Shown piece after piece: positions 13,542 to 21,259 of a stretch of 37,494 nucleotides of DNA. How positions within the stretch are numbered: position 1 is the stretch's first letter; each line of letters starts with the position of its first letter. The stretch is from Oscillospiraceae bacterium (GTDB lineage Bacteria > Bacillota > Clostridia > Oscillospirales > Oscillospiraceae), in assembly GCA_017380435.1 (NCBI GenBank), contig JAFODZ010000021.1, positions 1 through 37,494 of the forward strand. The letters run 5' to 3'. The position numbers and the translations under genes are program-made. Under the pieces are notes generated by a model. That model ran no database searches and had not been told where the DNA came from. It was given only the letters and a program-made list of their open reading frames with translations.

Positions 13542-16250
13542 TTATTCTTCGTCGTCCTCGTCGTCTTCGTAATACTCCTCGTATTCTTCTTGATAAACAC
13601 GCGCTTCAGCGCGCTTGCGAATGACAAAAACCGCGCCAAAAAGAACCACCAGGATCGTCAGTGCCAACGGCAGCAGGAAGAACCAGGGGTTGATCCGAAA
13701 ATGCCCGGAGCCGTCGGGATAATTACCGCCCTTCACCTGGAACTGGGTAGTTACCTGTCCATCGGTGTATAGCACAGTAAGCTCGTAAATGCCATCCTGC
13801 AGCGTATTTAAATATGCTTTACTCAGAAGAATCACAGTAGAGCCGGAGGTAGCGGTGTAGAACTGCCTGTCCAAAAGTACGCCATCTACCCGTAAACCGG
13901 TGAAATTCTCAAAATCGCCGGTAAAGCGGAACTTCAGATCCTCTTTATCCGGGGACCACTGACTGCCGCCGCCATCGATCACGGAGAAAATACCATACAC
14001 ATAGCTAACGCAGATATATTCTTCGGGATCTTTACCGGAGGCTCGCTCCGCTGCCATACCGTTGCCGTTATTGAGTACCGCAGTCACCTGCGGTCTGCCC
14101 GCTGCGTCGGTATGGAATACCGTATCTTCCCCGGCTTGGAGAATGATCCGCACCCGGTAATACTGGCCCTCACGGAAGGTGCTTTCCCGGGTGAGTGTCT
14201 CCACTACCGTGGAGGATCTGCGTCCCTCCAAACGCTCCCAGATTACCTCATGTACGGAATATTTCGCCACAGCATCCGTATTCACATCATAATCCGGTGT
14301 TTCCTCTAACCGAGGAACCTGTAAATCATGCAGGTTTACCCGGCGGATGACCTTAGTATCCGCGGAAAGGCTGAAATCATAGGAAATAGAAACATACTCC
14401 ATTGGATCCAGCCGTTCCACAGGCTCAGCCGGGATCGTAGGATTGCCATTGACCGTGGCTGTAACCTGCAGTTCATCAAACTGGTTGACAAAGAATGCAC
14501 CGCCAGACTTGGCCCGCAGACGAATGACAACCCGGTATTCCTGTCCGTTCTGGAAGGTATCGTAGGGGGACATTTTCACATATTCCGCCGGCTTTTTGTC
14601 GGTATCCAGCCATTCCCATGTTATCTTATCCACAGAATACATTGCTTCTTCCGGAACTTCTGCGTAGGAATCCGGGATATTGCCCTCTGCCGGCTCGTCA
14701 ATTTTCAGCACATCCACATGCTGGATGTTTTCCGTCAGAGCCGGGTAATCATAGCTGATGCATATGTACTGGGTGGCATCCTTGCCGGCGTAGTCCTTGG
14801 CAGTATTACTCGGTTCATCATTGATCGTAGCCGTCACGATACTTTGGCCGCGATCATCGGTGGCAAATTCTGCCCCCTCCTTGGCCTGCAGCACCACATT
14901 GACCCGATAGTATATCCCGGAGGCAAAAATAGTATAATTATTCATTTTTGTATATTCCGCAGTGGGCGTTGTTCCGTCCCACATTTCCCAATAGACAGAA
15001 GCTACGGTGTAATCCGCTTGGGGAGAGATGCGGTACCGATTGCTGGGTCTTTCGCCGGCAAAGGGCGGGATAATCTCGGAAACGCTCACCGATTGGATCA
15101 GCTTCACATCCAGGGAATACTCCATACTAAGGGTCACATAGCGGCCGGGATCCTTGCCCACTACCGAAGTGACCTGGGCCGCTGCCCCGTCGATACTGCC
15201 GGAAACGGCAGGTACACCGTTATTTCCGGCAAATGTGCAGCCGGTCTTAGCCTGCAGGACAATATCCACCCGATAACAGTAGCCGGAACGGAATGTTTCC
15301 AGGGCGGGAACTGCAACAGCGGATGCACTGGTGCTGTCAGCGATCCACTTCTGCCAGGACACACTATCTACCACATAATCAGCGCCGGCTGCAACCACGA
15401 CAGATTGATCCGGCTGTCCGCCCTTCACCGGCACGGTCAATCCGGTAACTGCCACTTGGCCGATTTGTTTTCCTCCTGCCACAGTATATTCCTGCACGAT
15501 GCCCACATATCGGGTGCTGTCCATACCGGAAACTTTGCTGCAAGAAACCGTACTGCCATTGAGGGTAGCCTTAACGGATGCGGGAAAACTGCGGTCGGAA
15601 GCCGCCTCTAAAATGATCTGCACCCGGTAAGTCTGACCGGCCTCAAACACATCGCCCTGAGCCATCGCCGTCGCAGAACCCGATTGTATATGATGCCAAA
15701 CCACCTGGGATACCCCATAGGCAGATTCACCCGCAGTTACAGAGAAATCCGGCGATTGTCCCGCCACCGGTGTTTCAAAATTCGATACAGCGACTGCAGA
15801 AATCGTTGCATCGATCAAAGACTCCGGGATAAAGAAGGTGCGCTTGACTGTTACGGAAGCCGAACCGCTGACTGCAACCTCCACATTTTGAAAGCTGCCA
15901 TTGACGGTGGCAGAAGGATTGGAAGAGAACACATTCCCCTCTGCTGCCGCCAGGGTGATCTGCACCTGGTAGTACATTCCTTCGCCAAAAGTGCTTCCGA
16001 CTGCCACCGCAGCGGCGGCACTTTCCGACTGGCCGTTCTGCCAGCCGATCCAGCTCACACTGCTGACAGAATAGCCGCATCCATCGGAAACTGCAGCGTT
16101 AGCAGAGACCTGTCCGCCTGCGGCGGGTACACCAACACCGGAGATCTCCACAGACGAGATGTCTGCAGCCGCTACCGAAGGCAGCATTCCCAGCAGCATA
16201 GCTGCGCACAGGAATACACTCAGCACCCTGCCTATACTTTTACGGTTCAT
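13542..16250 (-). CDS. Secreted six-repeat surface protein with C-terminal membrane anchor
   Basis: Unrecognised extracellular protein of 902 residues. It has a signal peptide (about 1-30, ending PSVAAAD). Six tandem repeats of about 110-125 residues span roughly 31-745; each runs from a hydrophobic strand with a following P..G, through Y-x-V-x-x-V-x-W, then TFxxGxxYRVxixLxA, ATxNG and KDxxxYVxisY. A non-repeat beta domain, one membrane helix (FFLLPLALTILVVLFGAVFVI) and a short cytoplasmic tail rich in Glu, Asp and Tyr follow. There is no LPXTG. The chosen ATG lies nine bases after aggagg; the longer TTG reading would start at 16274. It follows rpiB by 25 bp and is probably in that operon. 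The repeats could serve adhesion or ligand binding, but no function can be assigned. Confidence 0.85.
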   Translation of the reverse strand: MNRKSIGRVLSVFLCAAMLLGMLPSVAAADISSVEISGVGVPAAGGQVSANAAVSDGCGYSVSSVSWIGWQNGQSESAAAAVAVGSTFGEGMYYQVQITLAAAEGNVFSSNPSATVNGSFQNVEVAVSGSASVTVKRTFFIPESLIDATISAVAVSNFETPVAGQSPDFSVTAGESAYGVSQVVWHHIQSGSATAMAQGDVFEAGQTYRVQIILEAASDRSFPASVKATLNGSTVSCSKVSGMDSTRYVGIVQEYTVAGGKQIGQVAVTGLTVPVKGGQPDQSVVVAAGADYVVDSVSWQKWIADSTSASAVAVPALETFRSGYCYRVDIVLQAKTGCTFAGNNGVPAVSGSIDGAAAQVTSVVGKDPGRYVTLSMEYSLDVKLIQSVSVSEIIPPFAGERPSNRYRISPQADYTVASVYWEMWDGTTPTAEYTKMNNYTIFASGIYYRVNVVLQAKEGAEFATDDRGQSIVTATINDEPSNTAKDYAGKDATQYICISYDYPALTENIQHVDVLKIDEPAEGNIPDSYAEVPEEAMYSVDKITWEWLDTDKKPAEYVKMSPYDTFQNGQEYRVVIRLRAKSGGAFFVNQFDELQVTATVNGNPTIPAEPVERLDPMEYVSISYDFSLSADTKVIRRVNLHDLQVPRLEETPDYDVNTDAVAKYSVHEVIWERLEGRRSSTVVETLTRESTFREGQYYRVRIILQAGEDTVFHTDAAGRPQVTAVLNNGNGMAAERASGKDPEEYICVSYVYGIFSVIDGGGSQWSPDKEDLKFRFTGDFENFTGLRVDGVLLDRQFYTATSGSTVILLSKAYLNTLQDGIYELTVLYTDGQVTTQFQVKGGNYPDGSGHFRINPWFFLLPLALTILVVLFGAVFVIRKRAEARVYQEEYEEYYEDDEDDEE

Positions 16251-16275
16251 AGATAGAACCCTCCTTTGTTGCACT

Positions 16276-16716
16276 TTACTTCTCCAGCGCCATAACCTTA
16301 TCGATGCGGCGCTGATGGCGCTCGTTGCCGGAAAATTCCGTACCGATCCAGGTATCTACGATTTCCAGAGCCAGCATTGTGCCTACCACGCCGGCACCAA
16401 TCGCCATCACATTGGTGTCGTTATGCTCCCGGGTCATCCGGGCAGACATCACATCCGACAGCAGGGCGCAGCGAATGCCTTTAATCTTGTTGGCAGCAAT
16501 GGAAACACCAATGCCGGTGGTGCAAAGCACGATCCCCCGGTCACATTTGCCGTCTGCGACTGCCTGGGCAGCCTGGGCAGCATAGTCGGGATAGTCGCAG
16601 CTATCCATCGTATAAGTGCCAAAATCCGTTACTTCGTGACCCTGTTTTTCCAGATGTGCCACCACGGTATTCTTCAAAGTCAATGCTCCATGATCACAAC
16701 CGATTGCGATTTTCAT
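16276..16716 (-). CDS. rpiB: Ribose-5-phosphate isomerase B
   Basis: RpiB/LacA/LacB-family isomerase interconverting ribose 5-phosphate and ribulose 5-phosphate in the pentose phosphate pathway. The 146-residue length is normal. It has the N-terminal IAIGCDHGAL motif, the catalytic cysteine loop LCTTGIGVSIAANK (CGTGIG in most members, so one Gly to Thr change), and the DVMSARMTREHNDTNVMAIGAG segment. The C-terminus FSGNERHQRRIDKV is typical. It starts 12 bp after the upstream SDR gene and is followed closely by the surface-protein gene. An allose-6-phosphate isomerase activity, known for some RpiB proteins, cannot be excluded. Confidence 0.95.
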   Translation of the reverse strand: MKIAIGCDHGALTLKNTVVAHLEKQGHEVTDFGTYTMDSCDYPDYAAQAAQAVADGKCDRGIVLCTTGIGVSIAANKIKGIRCALLSDVMSARMTREHNDTNVMAIGAGVVGTMLALEIVDTWIGTEFSGNERHQRRIDKVMALEK

Positions 16717-16728
16717 AAGTATTTCCTC

Positions 16729-17427
16729 CTAAATTACAAATCCACCGTTTACGCCAAGTACCTGGCCGGTGATAAATTCCGCGTCTGCTAAATACACGAT
16801 AGCCTTCGCCACATCCTCTGCTGTACCCAGCTTACCGATGGGTGTCTGCTGCCGCAGCTGCTCCATAATTGCCGGATCTACCTCAGCGCACATATCCGTT
16901 TGAATTACGCCGGGTGCTACGCAGTTGACCCGGATGCCCGCAGGCCCCAGCTCCTGCGCCATTGCTTTGGACAAAGCAATCACACCGCCCTTGGTGGCAG
17001 AATAGGCCGCCTCACAGGATGCGCCCACCTGTCCCCACATAGAGCTGACTGTGACAATTGAGCCGACCCGCTTGCGCAGAAAAAAGGGGATTGCTTCCTT
17101 GATGCACAAATAGACACCCTTTAGGTTAACATTCATCAGCCTATCCCAATCCGATTCGGGCATATCCTGCAAAAGACCGCTGATGCTAATGCCGGCGTTG
17201 CACACCAGAATGTCCAATTCCGGCAGGGCTGCTATAGTGCTGTGAACCCGACTGCTGTCAGCCACATCACAGCAAATTGCCGTTGCTCCGGTTTCCGCTG
17301 CTACGCGCTGCGCTGCGCCGTGTTCTTTTTCATAAAGAAAATACACCTTGTCCCCCCGGGCAGCGAAGGCCGCTACCGTTGCCGCTCCGATTCCTCGGGA
17401 ACCGCCGGTTATCAAAACTGTTTTCAT
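16729..17427 (-). CDS. FabG-like short-chain dehydrogenase/reductase
   Basis: Classical SDR oxidoreductase of 232 residues. The cofactor motif TGGSRGIG is at 7-14, NAG at 77-79, and the catalytic S129, Y142 and K146 (YSATK) are present. The C-terminus GQVLGVNGGFVI is FabG-like. The substrate is not given by the sequence. Relatives include 3-oxoacyl-ACP reductase and the clostridial/Bacillus EF-P 5-aminopentanone reductase (YmfI), whose short length it shares. No fatty-acid synthesis genes adjoin it. It is first in a likely operon with rpiB. The start ATG follows taggaga. Confidence 0.88.
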   Translation of the reverse strand: MKTVLITGGSRGIGAATVAAFAARGDKVYFLYEKEHGAAQRVAAETGATAICCDVADSSRVHSTIAALPELDILVCNAGISISGLLQDMPESDWDRLMNVNLKGVYLCIKEAIPFFLRKRVGSIVTVSSMWGQVGASCEAAYSATKGGVIALSKAMAQELGPAGIRVNCVAPGVIQTDMCAEVDPAIMEQLRQQTPIGKLGTAEDVAKAIVYLADAEFITGQVLGVNGGFVI

Positions 17428-17450
17428 TGTATTCTCCTATCATTATGGGA

Positions 17451-17483
17451 AAACAGGCTGCTGCCAATGGCAGCAGCCTGTTT
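17451..17483 (-). terminator. Terminator of the yabP-yabQ-divIC-yabR operon
   Basis: 15-bp stem aaacaggctgctgcc / ggcagcagcctgttt with a 3-nt loop, followed by tttt-like bases on the minus strand; it separates yabR from the SDR gene. Confidence 0.85.
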
Positions 17484-17491
17484 GGATTTTG

Positions 17492-17923
17492 TTATCTGCG
17501 GCGGCTCTTCGTTCGGTGATCCGAATACTGCCGGATAGAGGAAATCTTACTGTCGGACTCCGACATAAACTGCTTCAGCCGCTCTTCAAACAGCTGGTCT
17601 GCGGTTTTGGGCGCAGGGGGCGGTGTCTGTGCAGCCTGATTCTGGCGCGGAGCGGGACTGGGGCGGCGGGGTGTATTTCGATTTTGGGACTGCGCCTCCA
17701 GACGCTTGATGGAAAGGTTGATCTTATTGCCGTCAACGGCGATCACCACAACCTTGACTTCCTGACCTTCTGTCAGATGTTGGCGGATATCGGTGACATA
17801 GGTATTGGCCACCTCAGAGATATGTACCATACCGGTCTTATTCTCAGGCAGCGACACAAATGCTCCAAAATTGGTAATGGTTCTGACCTTGCCTTCCAAA
17901 ACGGCTCCCACGGTTAACTCCAT
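17492..17923 (-). CDS. S1-domain RNA-binding protein (YabR/YugI-like)
   Basis: S1 RNA-binding protein of 143 residues. One S1/OB fold occupies residues 1-75 (VGAVLEGKVRTITNFGAFVSLP and GMVHISEV), followed by a Pro/Gln/Asn-rich linker and a basic tail. Position directly after divIC is the same as B. subtilis yabR, so I take it as the equivalent. The family's precise role (ribosome or RNA association) is poorly defined. It ends at a strong terminator, marking the end of this operon. The start ATG at 17923 lies 21 bp from the divIC stop. Confidence 0.9.
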   Translation of the reverse strand: MELTVGAVLEGKVRTITNFGAFVSLPENKTGMVHISEVANTYVTDIRQHLTEGQEVKVVVIAVDGNKINLSIKRLEAQSQNRNTPRRPSPAPRQNQAAQTPPPAPKTADQLFEERLKQFMSESDSKISSIRQYSDHRTKSRRR

Positions 17924-17944
17924 ACTTTGAATGTTTCCTCCGAT

Positions 17945-18265
17945 TCAATCTTCATTTACAATAACATCGAAAAACACGGTATCTCCATCCACCATATCCA
18001 GTTTTTCCGCAGCGATAGCCGCAATGCCATCGACGGTGTCTTTTTCCGCTGTCAGTTCTCTCAGACGAGCATTTTCATTCTCCACCTGAGCAGCCTGAGC
18101 CCGAAGGGCGTGATAGCCATCCTGGTACTGGTCAATGCCGATACGCAAAACAGTCAGTGCGCCAATGCACACGACAATTGTAACAAGCACAGCACATTTG
18201 AGCAGAATGGGACTGCGAGTATAGACAATCCGAACGCGATCAGACAGGCTGTTCTTTTTCGCCAT
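17945..18265 (-). CDS. divIC: Septum formation initiator, DivIC/FtsB family
   Basis: Bitopic cell-division protein of 106 residues, which in the divisome partners FtsL and the DivIB/FtsQ protein. A basic cytoplasmic N-terminus is followed by one membrane helix (about 21-42) and a coiled coil (LRAQAAQVENENARLRELTAEKD). The C-terminal segment AEKLDMVDGDTVFFDV is typical of DivIC. The start is placed at MAKKN because ggaggt lies seven bases upstream; a further in-frame ATG at 18280 is itself part of that site. Context (yabP, yabQ upstream, S1 protein downstream) matches B. subtilis exactly. Confidence 0.92.
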   Translation of the reverse strand: MAKKNSLSDRVRIVYTRSPILLKCAVLVTIVVCIGALTVLRIGIDQYQDGYHALRAQAAQVENENARLRELTAEKDTVDGIAAIAAEKLDMVDGDTVFFDVIVNED

Positions 18266-18311
18266 TGGGCACACCTCCATTTTTGCTGCCGTCAGCAGCG
18301 TGTATTCTCTT

Positions 18312-18725
18312 CTATTGTAAACGATTTTTTCTATATTGCAAATATTTTTTTGTAATTTTCTGAATTTTTTGAAAAAATCTTTGAAATATTCTCCCTAAAC
18401 CACGACAAATTCTGGAAATTACCCGCCAAACGCCGGCAAAAACCGGACGAAGCAGCCTTCCTATTGTTAATTCCCACGCCACGATCCCCAAAAGAATCCC
18501 CAGGCAATATCCGATTCGCAGGTCGCCCCGACAAATGGCAAAGCCTAAATACAGCCATCCGTATGCCAGCACAGGCAGAAACAGCACATCCGAAATCACA
18601 GCATGCCGGGGGCGTAAGGGCCGCAGAAAGCCGTAGTACATTCCCAAAACAAGACCGATTCCGCAGGCCCATAAAAACCGCCAGCCATCCAGAGCCGGGC
18701 CGGTCAACGAAACAGCCGGCTCCAT
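18312..18725 (-). CDS. yabQ: Spore cortex biosynthesis protein YabQ
   Basis: Membrane protein of 137 residues with about four helices, matching YabQ, which in B. subtilis is made in the mother cell and is needed for spore cortex formation. The LGMYYGFLRPLR motif near residue 27 and the LFLPVLAYGWLYLGF helix fit the family. The C-terminus is strongly basic and amphipathic (FQKIQKITKKYLQYRKNR). The first 22 bp overlap the end of yabP, which suggests translational coupling. It shares the sigma-E-like promoter upstream of yabP. Confidence 0.9.
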   Translation of the reverse strand: MEPAVSLTGPALDGWRFLWACGIGLVLGMYYGFLRPLRPRHAVISDVLFLPVLAYGWLYLGFAICRGDLRIGYCLGILLGIVAWELTIGRLLRPVFAGVWRVISRICRGLGRIFQRFFQKIQKITKKYLQYRKNRLQ

Positions 18726-18976
18726 AGGCTTTGCTTCGGCTGAGATTCGGCATAAATCAGCGCAGCGATATTCCCTTCCACAGCCACCATTCCTCCCTCC
18801 AAAGAGAGATTTTTTAACTGAAGCTGTTTGCCGTGGACGGTCAAAACGCCCATGGATGTGCGCATCACCACGCTGCTATCGTCAAATCCAATTACCTCGC
18901 TGACACCGCTGACAGACAGGGCGTTCCGTTCATTCAAAGTCAGCTTATGGGGCAGGCGGATACTGTCATCCATCAT
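18704..18976 (-). CDS. yabP: Sporulation protein YabP
   Basis: YabP-family sporulation protein of 90 residues, a small beta-rich protein of the mother cell. Motifs include HKLTLNERNALSVSGVSEVIGFDDSSVVMRT and the GVLTVHGKQLQLKNLSLEGGMVAVEGNI block, characteristic of YabP/YqfC. It heads the yabP-yabQ-divIC-yabR operon. Two adjacent ATGs (18976 and 18973) both lie within reach of the gaaggaggg site; I give the upstream one. A sigma-E-like promoter lies 23-51 bp upstream. Confidence 0.93.
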   Translation of the reverse strand: MMDDSIRLPHKLTLNERNALSVSGVSEVIGFDDSSVVMRTSMGVLTVHGKQLQLKNLSLEGGMVAVEGNIAALIYAESQPKQSLWSRLFR

Positions 18977-18998
18977 ACGATCCCTCCTTCGTCAATGT

Positions 18999-19027
18999 AA
19001 TATATGCCTAAGACAAAGGGAATATGC
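18999..19027 (-). promoter_or_regulatory. Sigma-E-type promoter for yabP
   Basis: On the minus strand: gcatatt (19021-19027), a 14-bp spacer and catatatt (18999-19006). This fits the Bacillus/Clostridium sigma-E pattern (KMATATT, 13-15 bp, CATACAnT) with one mismatch in the -10. The position just upstream of the yabP ribosome site agrees with mother-cell expression. Confidence 0.75.
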
Positions 19028-19030
19028 CGG

Positions 19031-19059
19031 TTGACAGAGGTTTGGAAAAACTATATACT
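19031..19059 (+). promoter_or_regulatory. Promoter of the tatD gene
   Basis: ttgaca (19031-19036), 17-bp spacer, tatact (19054-19059), 51 bp before the ATG. It lies back to back with the sigma-E promoter of yabP. Confidence 0.82.
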
Positions 19060-19110
19060 AAATCCCAGGCGGCGCTGGTCCGCCTGTACCTATGATTGAG
19101 GTGACAGACC

Positions 19111-19869
19111 ATGCTTTTTGATACCCACGCCCATATGAATGACCGGGCGTTTGACTCCGACCGGGAGGAATTGCTGCAAAAGCTTCCCAGCGAGGGAATC
19201 AGCCTTCTGATGAATCCCGGCTGCAATTTGGAAGATTCTCGGCAATCCGTAGCTTTAGCTGAAAAATACCCCTATATCTACGCCGCCGTGGGCAGCCATC
19301 CTGACTCCGCTGACGAAGTCAACGAAGCTGTGATTGACCAATACCGGCAGCTTTGCCGCCATGAAAAAGTCAAGGCCATCGGTGAGATCGGTTTGGATTA
19401 CCATTATGAGGACATCCCCCGGGATATTCAGAAAAAAGCATTTGTGATGCAGATGGAGTTGGCCCGGGAGTTGAATCTTCCTGTCATTGTCCATGAGCGG
19501 GATGCCCACGAAGACGGGATGGCGATCATCCGGGATTTTCCGGATGTCACCGGCGTTTTTCATTGCTATTCCGGTTCTGCGGAAATGGCGCGTCAGTTAG
19601 TGGATCTGGGTTGGTATATTGGATTTACCGGTGTTCTCACCTTTAAAAACGCCAGAAAAGCGCTGGAAACCGCCGCATCCATTCCGCTGGAGCGGATCGT
19701 GCTGGAAACCGACTGCCCCTATATGGCGCCGGAGCCTTTTCGAGGCAAACGGAACTCCCCGGCGTACCTGTTCCGTATGGCAGAAAAGCTGGCTGAACTT
19801 CGGGAACTTCCCGTTGCGGAAATCCATCGCATTACCACCGAAAACGGCCAACACCTCTACCGCATATAA
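19111..19869 (+). CDS. TatD-family metal-dependent hydrolase (DNase)
   Basis: TatD/YcfH-type metal-dependent hydrolase of 252 residues with a TIM-barrel fold; characterised members are 3'-5' nucleases. Metal ligands are visible: H6 and H8 (DTHAH), E92 (GEIGLDYHY), H128 (VIVHERDA), H151 (VFHCYSG) and D201 (LETDCPYMAPEP). The start ATG lies eight bases after gaggtga. The stop codon lies at the left edge of the palindromic repeat copy B, whose first bases include it. In Firmicutes tatD genes often neighbour replication or metG loci; that context is absent here. Confidence 0.94.
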   Translation: MLFDTHAHMNDRAFDSDREELLQKLPSEGISLLMNPGCNLEDSRQSVALAEKYPYIYAAVGSHPDSADEVNEAVIDQYRQLCRHEKVKAIGEIGLDYHYEDIPRDIQKKAFVMQMELARELNLPVIVHERDAHEDGMAIIRDFPDVTGVFHCYSGSAEMARQLVDLGWYIGFTGVLTFKNARKALETAASIPLERIVLETDCPYMAPEPFRGKRNSPAYLFRMAEKLAELRELPVAEIHRITTENGQHLYRI

Positions 19870-19983
19870 ATTAGAATTTACCTTACAAATTACCCGTAGG
19901 GGCGAACTGTGTTCGCCCGCGGGCGTTCAAAGAACGCCCCTACGATCTTATACGGTAGTTGATGCTATAAACAATCATTTACG
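19865..19983 (-). repeat. Palindromic MITE/REP-like repeat, family 1, copy B
   Basis: 119 bp, inverted relative to copy A (2392-2510) with four visible differences. It begins inside the last codons of tatD, supplying or overlapping its TAA stop, and ends at the terminator of the lipid operon. It has the same twin hairpin core and inverted ends. Confidence 0.9.
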
Positions 19984-20026
19984 AAAAAAGGAAGGATCGT
20001 TCCAATGGAGCGATCCTTCCTTTTTT
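19984..20026. terminator. Bidirectional terminator between tatD and the lipid operon
   Basis: Stem aaaaaaggaaggatcg / cgatccttcctttttt with about 11 nt loop. The A-run and T-run make it effective in both directions. On the minus strand its arm begins within the stop codon of the LRAT-PPTase gene. Confidence 0.92.
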
Positions 20027-21008
20027 ATAGCTGAATATTTTCATAAATTCGCAGATTGGTCAGATTGTCTGCAGCCACAGCAAGGCAGTATTCCTGCTCG
20101 CCTAACCGCACCGTCTGCGTCCTCACGCCGGTCAGAACAGATATTTTTTTCGGCTGAAAAACATCCTCGCAACCGGCTTTAAACTTTGCTTCTTTGGCGC
20201 ACCACATCTGCAGCAAAAATGCGTTTTCATCCTCCCGGGAAAGGTTTTTCTCCCCCTCGGTGAGGATTTTTTCTGCCAGGCCGGGGCGCACCGTATGGTC
20301 TGTGCGCTCCAGATCCACACCCACCGGTTTGCGGGATACCGCTACCGCCACTGCGCCATCGGTATGGGAAAGGCTGAAATAGCACTCTTTACAGGTCCAT
20401 TTTCCCGCTTCATCCCGGGAAAATTGCAGATCCTTCATTTCGTAGTCATAGCTGCGTTTTAGCGCAATTTCCAGCAATTTCCAAACATAATAGCGTTGCC
20501 GCTTCACGCCCTCGTGGGTGGTGTTTTCGATCTGCTCCTGCCGCTGTGCGGGTAAAACCGGGGTTATTTCCCCCTCCGGAATTATCGCCACATAAACCTC
20601 CACCGGCCGCAGCTGTGCAAACTGCCGACGCAGTCCCTCTGTTTGGGAACTGAAATGCTCCCCGGTCACACATTCGTTGGCAAAGTGTTCGCAATTATTA
20701 TGCAGAATATGGTATCCTCTCTGTCCGATTCGGCTTCGGGCGATCTCCACAGTTTTTTTCGGTGAATTTTGCTTTCTTCTCTCTTTTCTGTCCGGCACAC
20801 GGACTTCCAGAAACTCACCGCACAGAAACTCATCCACATCCGTCACGCAAACCGCAAGCTCCGAATCCGGCAATCCCACACGCAACGAGGGATTCGGTCC
20901 GAACTGGATCACCTCGTCATCGCTGATATAGATGCCGTAGTGATACAAAGGGCCTATTTTGACCCGGATCATATCCCCCGGCTGAGGCTGGATCATCTGC
21001 CACGTCAT
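20025..21008 (-). CDS. LRAT-like papain-fold domain fused to 4'-phosphopantetheinyl transferase
   Basis: Two-domain protein of 327 residues, last gene of the lipid operon. Residues 1 to about 125 look like an LRAT/NlpC-P60-type permuted papain domain: PGDMIRV at the start, H23 in LYHYGIYI and the nucleophile C106 in HNNCEHFANEC. LRAT-fold enzymes are lipid acyltransferases or phospholipases. Residues about 165-327 are a Sfp-like phosphopantetheinyl transferase with FSLSHTDG, GVDLER (Mg-binding acids) and WCAKEAKFKA. That domain should convert the two carrier domains of the operon to holo form. The gene starts 2 bp after the ACP stop, so coupling is likely. The fusion implies that carrier activation and an acyl-transfer step are coordinated. 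The PPTase call is secure; the LRAT reaction is not. Confidence 0.88.
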   Translation of the reverse strand: MTWQMIQPQPGDMIRVKIGPLYHYGIYISDDEVIQFGPNPSLRVGLPDSELAVCVTDVDEFLCGEFLEVRVPDRKERRKQNSPKKTVEIARSRIGQRGYHILHNNCEHFANECVTGEHFSSQTEGLRRQFAQLRPVEVYVAIIPEGEITPVLPAQRQEQIENTTHEGVKRQRYYVWKLLEIALKRSYDYEMKDLQFSRDEAGKWTCKECYFSLSHTDGAVAVAVSRKPVGVDLERTDHTVRPGLAEKILTEGEKNLSREDENAFLLQMWCAKEAKFKAGCEDVFQPKKISVLTGVRTQTVRLGEQEYCLAVAADNLTNLRIYENIQL

Positions 21009-21010
21009 CG

Positions 21011-21259
21011 TTATACCTTGCTGCGGATGTATTCTACCACCTGACCCACAGTTTTCAGGTCGGAAGTTCCTACATCGTCAAAGCGAATACCAAAGGATTC
21101 TTCAATGGCGATGACCAGGTACAAAATGCCTACGGAATTCAGACCCAGGTCATCCACCAGGCTGGCATTCTCACTGCTGGTTTCCAAATTGGCGGCATTT
21201 TCACCCATAACCATTTTAAAAATCCCGCCGAGCTTTTCTAAAATTTGTTCCTTATCCAT
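21011..21259 (-). CDS. Dedicated acyl carrier protein
   Basis: Acidic carrier protein of 82 residues. The phosphopantetheine site is S42 in DDLGLNSVGILYLV, followed by the usual IEESFGIRFDD helix and a VEYIRSK end. LNS replaces the LDS of housekeeping AcpP, a hint of a specialised carrier. The ATG overlaps the stop of the upstream ligase gene by eight bases (aatggataa), so the two are translationally coupled, and the PPTase fusion follows by 2 bp. It is probably loaded by the neighbouring acyl-AMP ligase and used by the PlsC-like enzymes. Confidence 0.93.
   Translation of the reverse strand: MDKEQILEKLGGIFKMVMGENAANLETSSENASLVDDLGLNSVGILYLVIAIEESFGIRFDDVGTSDLKTVGQVVEYIRSKV

Noticed and set aside
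13239..13772. 177-residue plus-strand frame after glgB
   Set aside because: Runs through palindromic repeat E and into the antisense of the surface-protein gene; no ribosome site and low-complexity protein.
14328..15611. 427-residue plus-strand frame opposite the surface-protein gene
   Set aside because: Composition is His/Cys/Ile-rich noise and mirrors the repeats on the other strand; no start signal.
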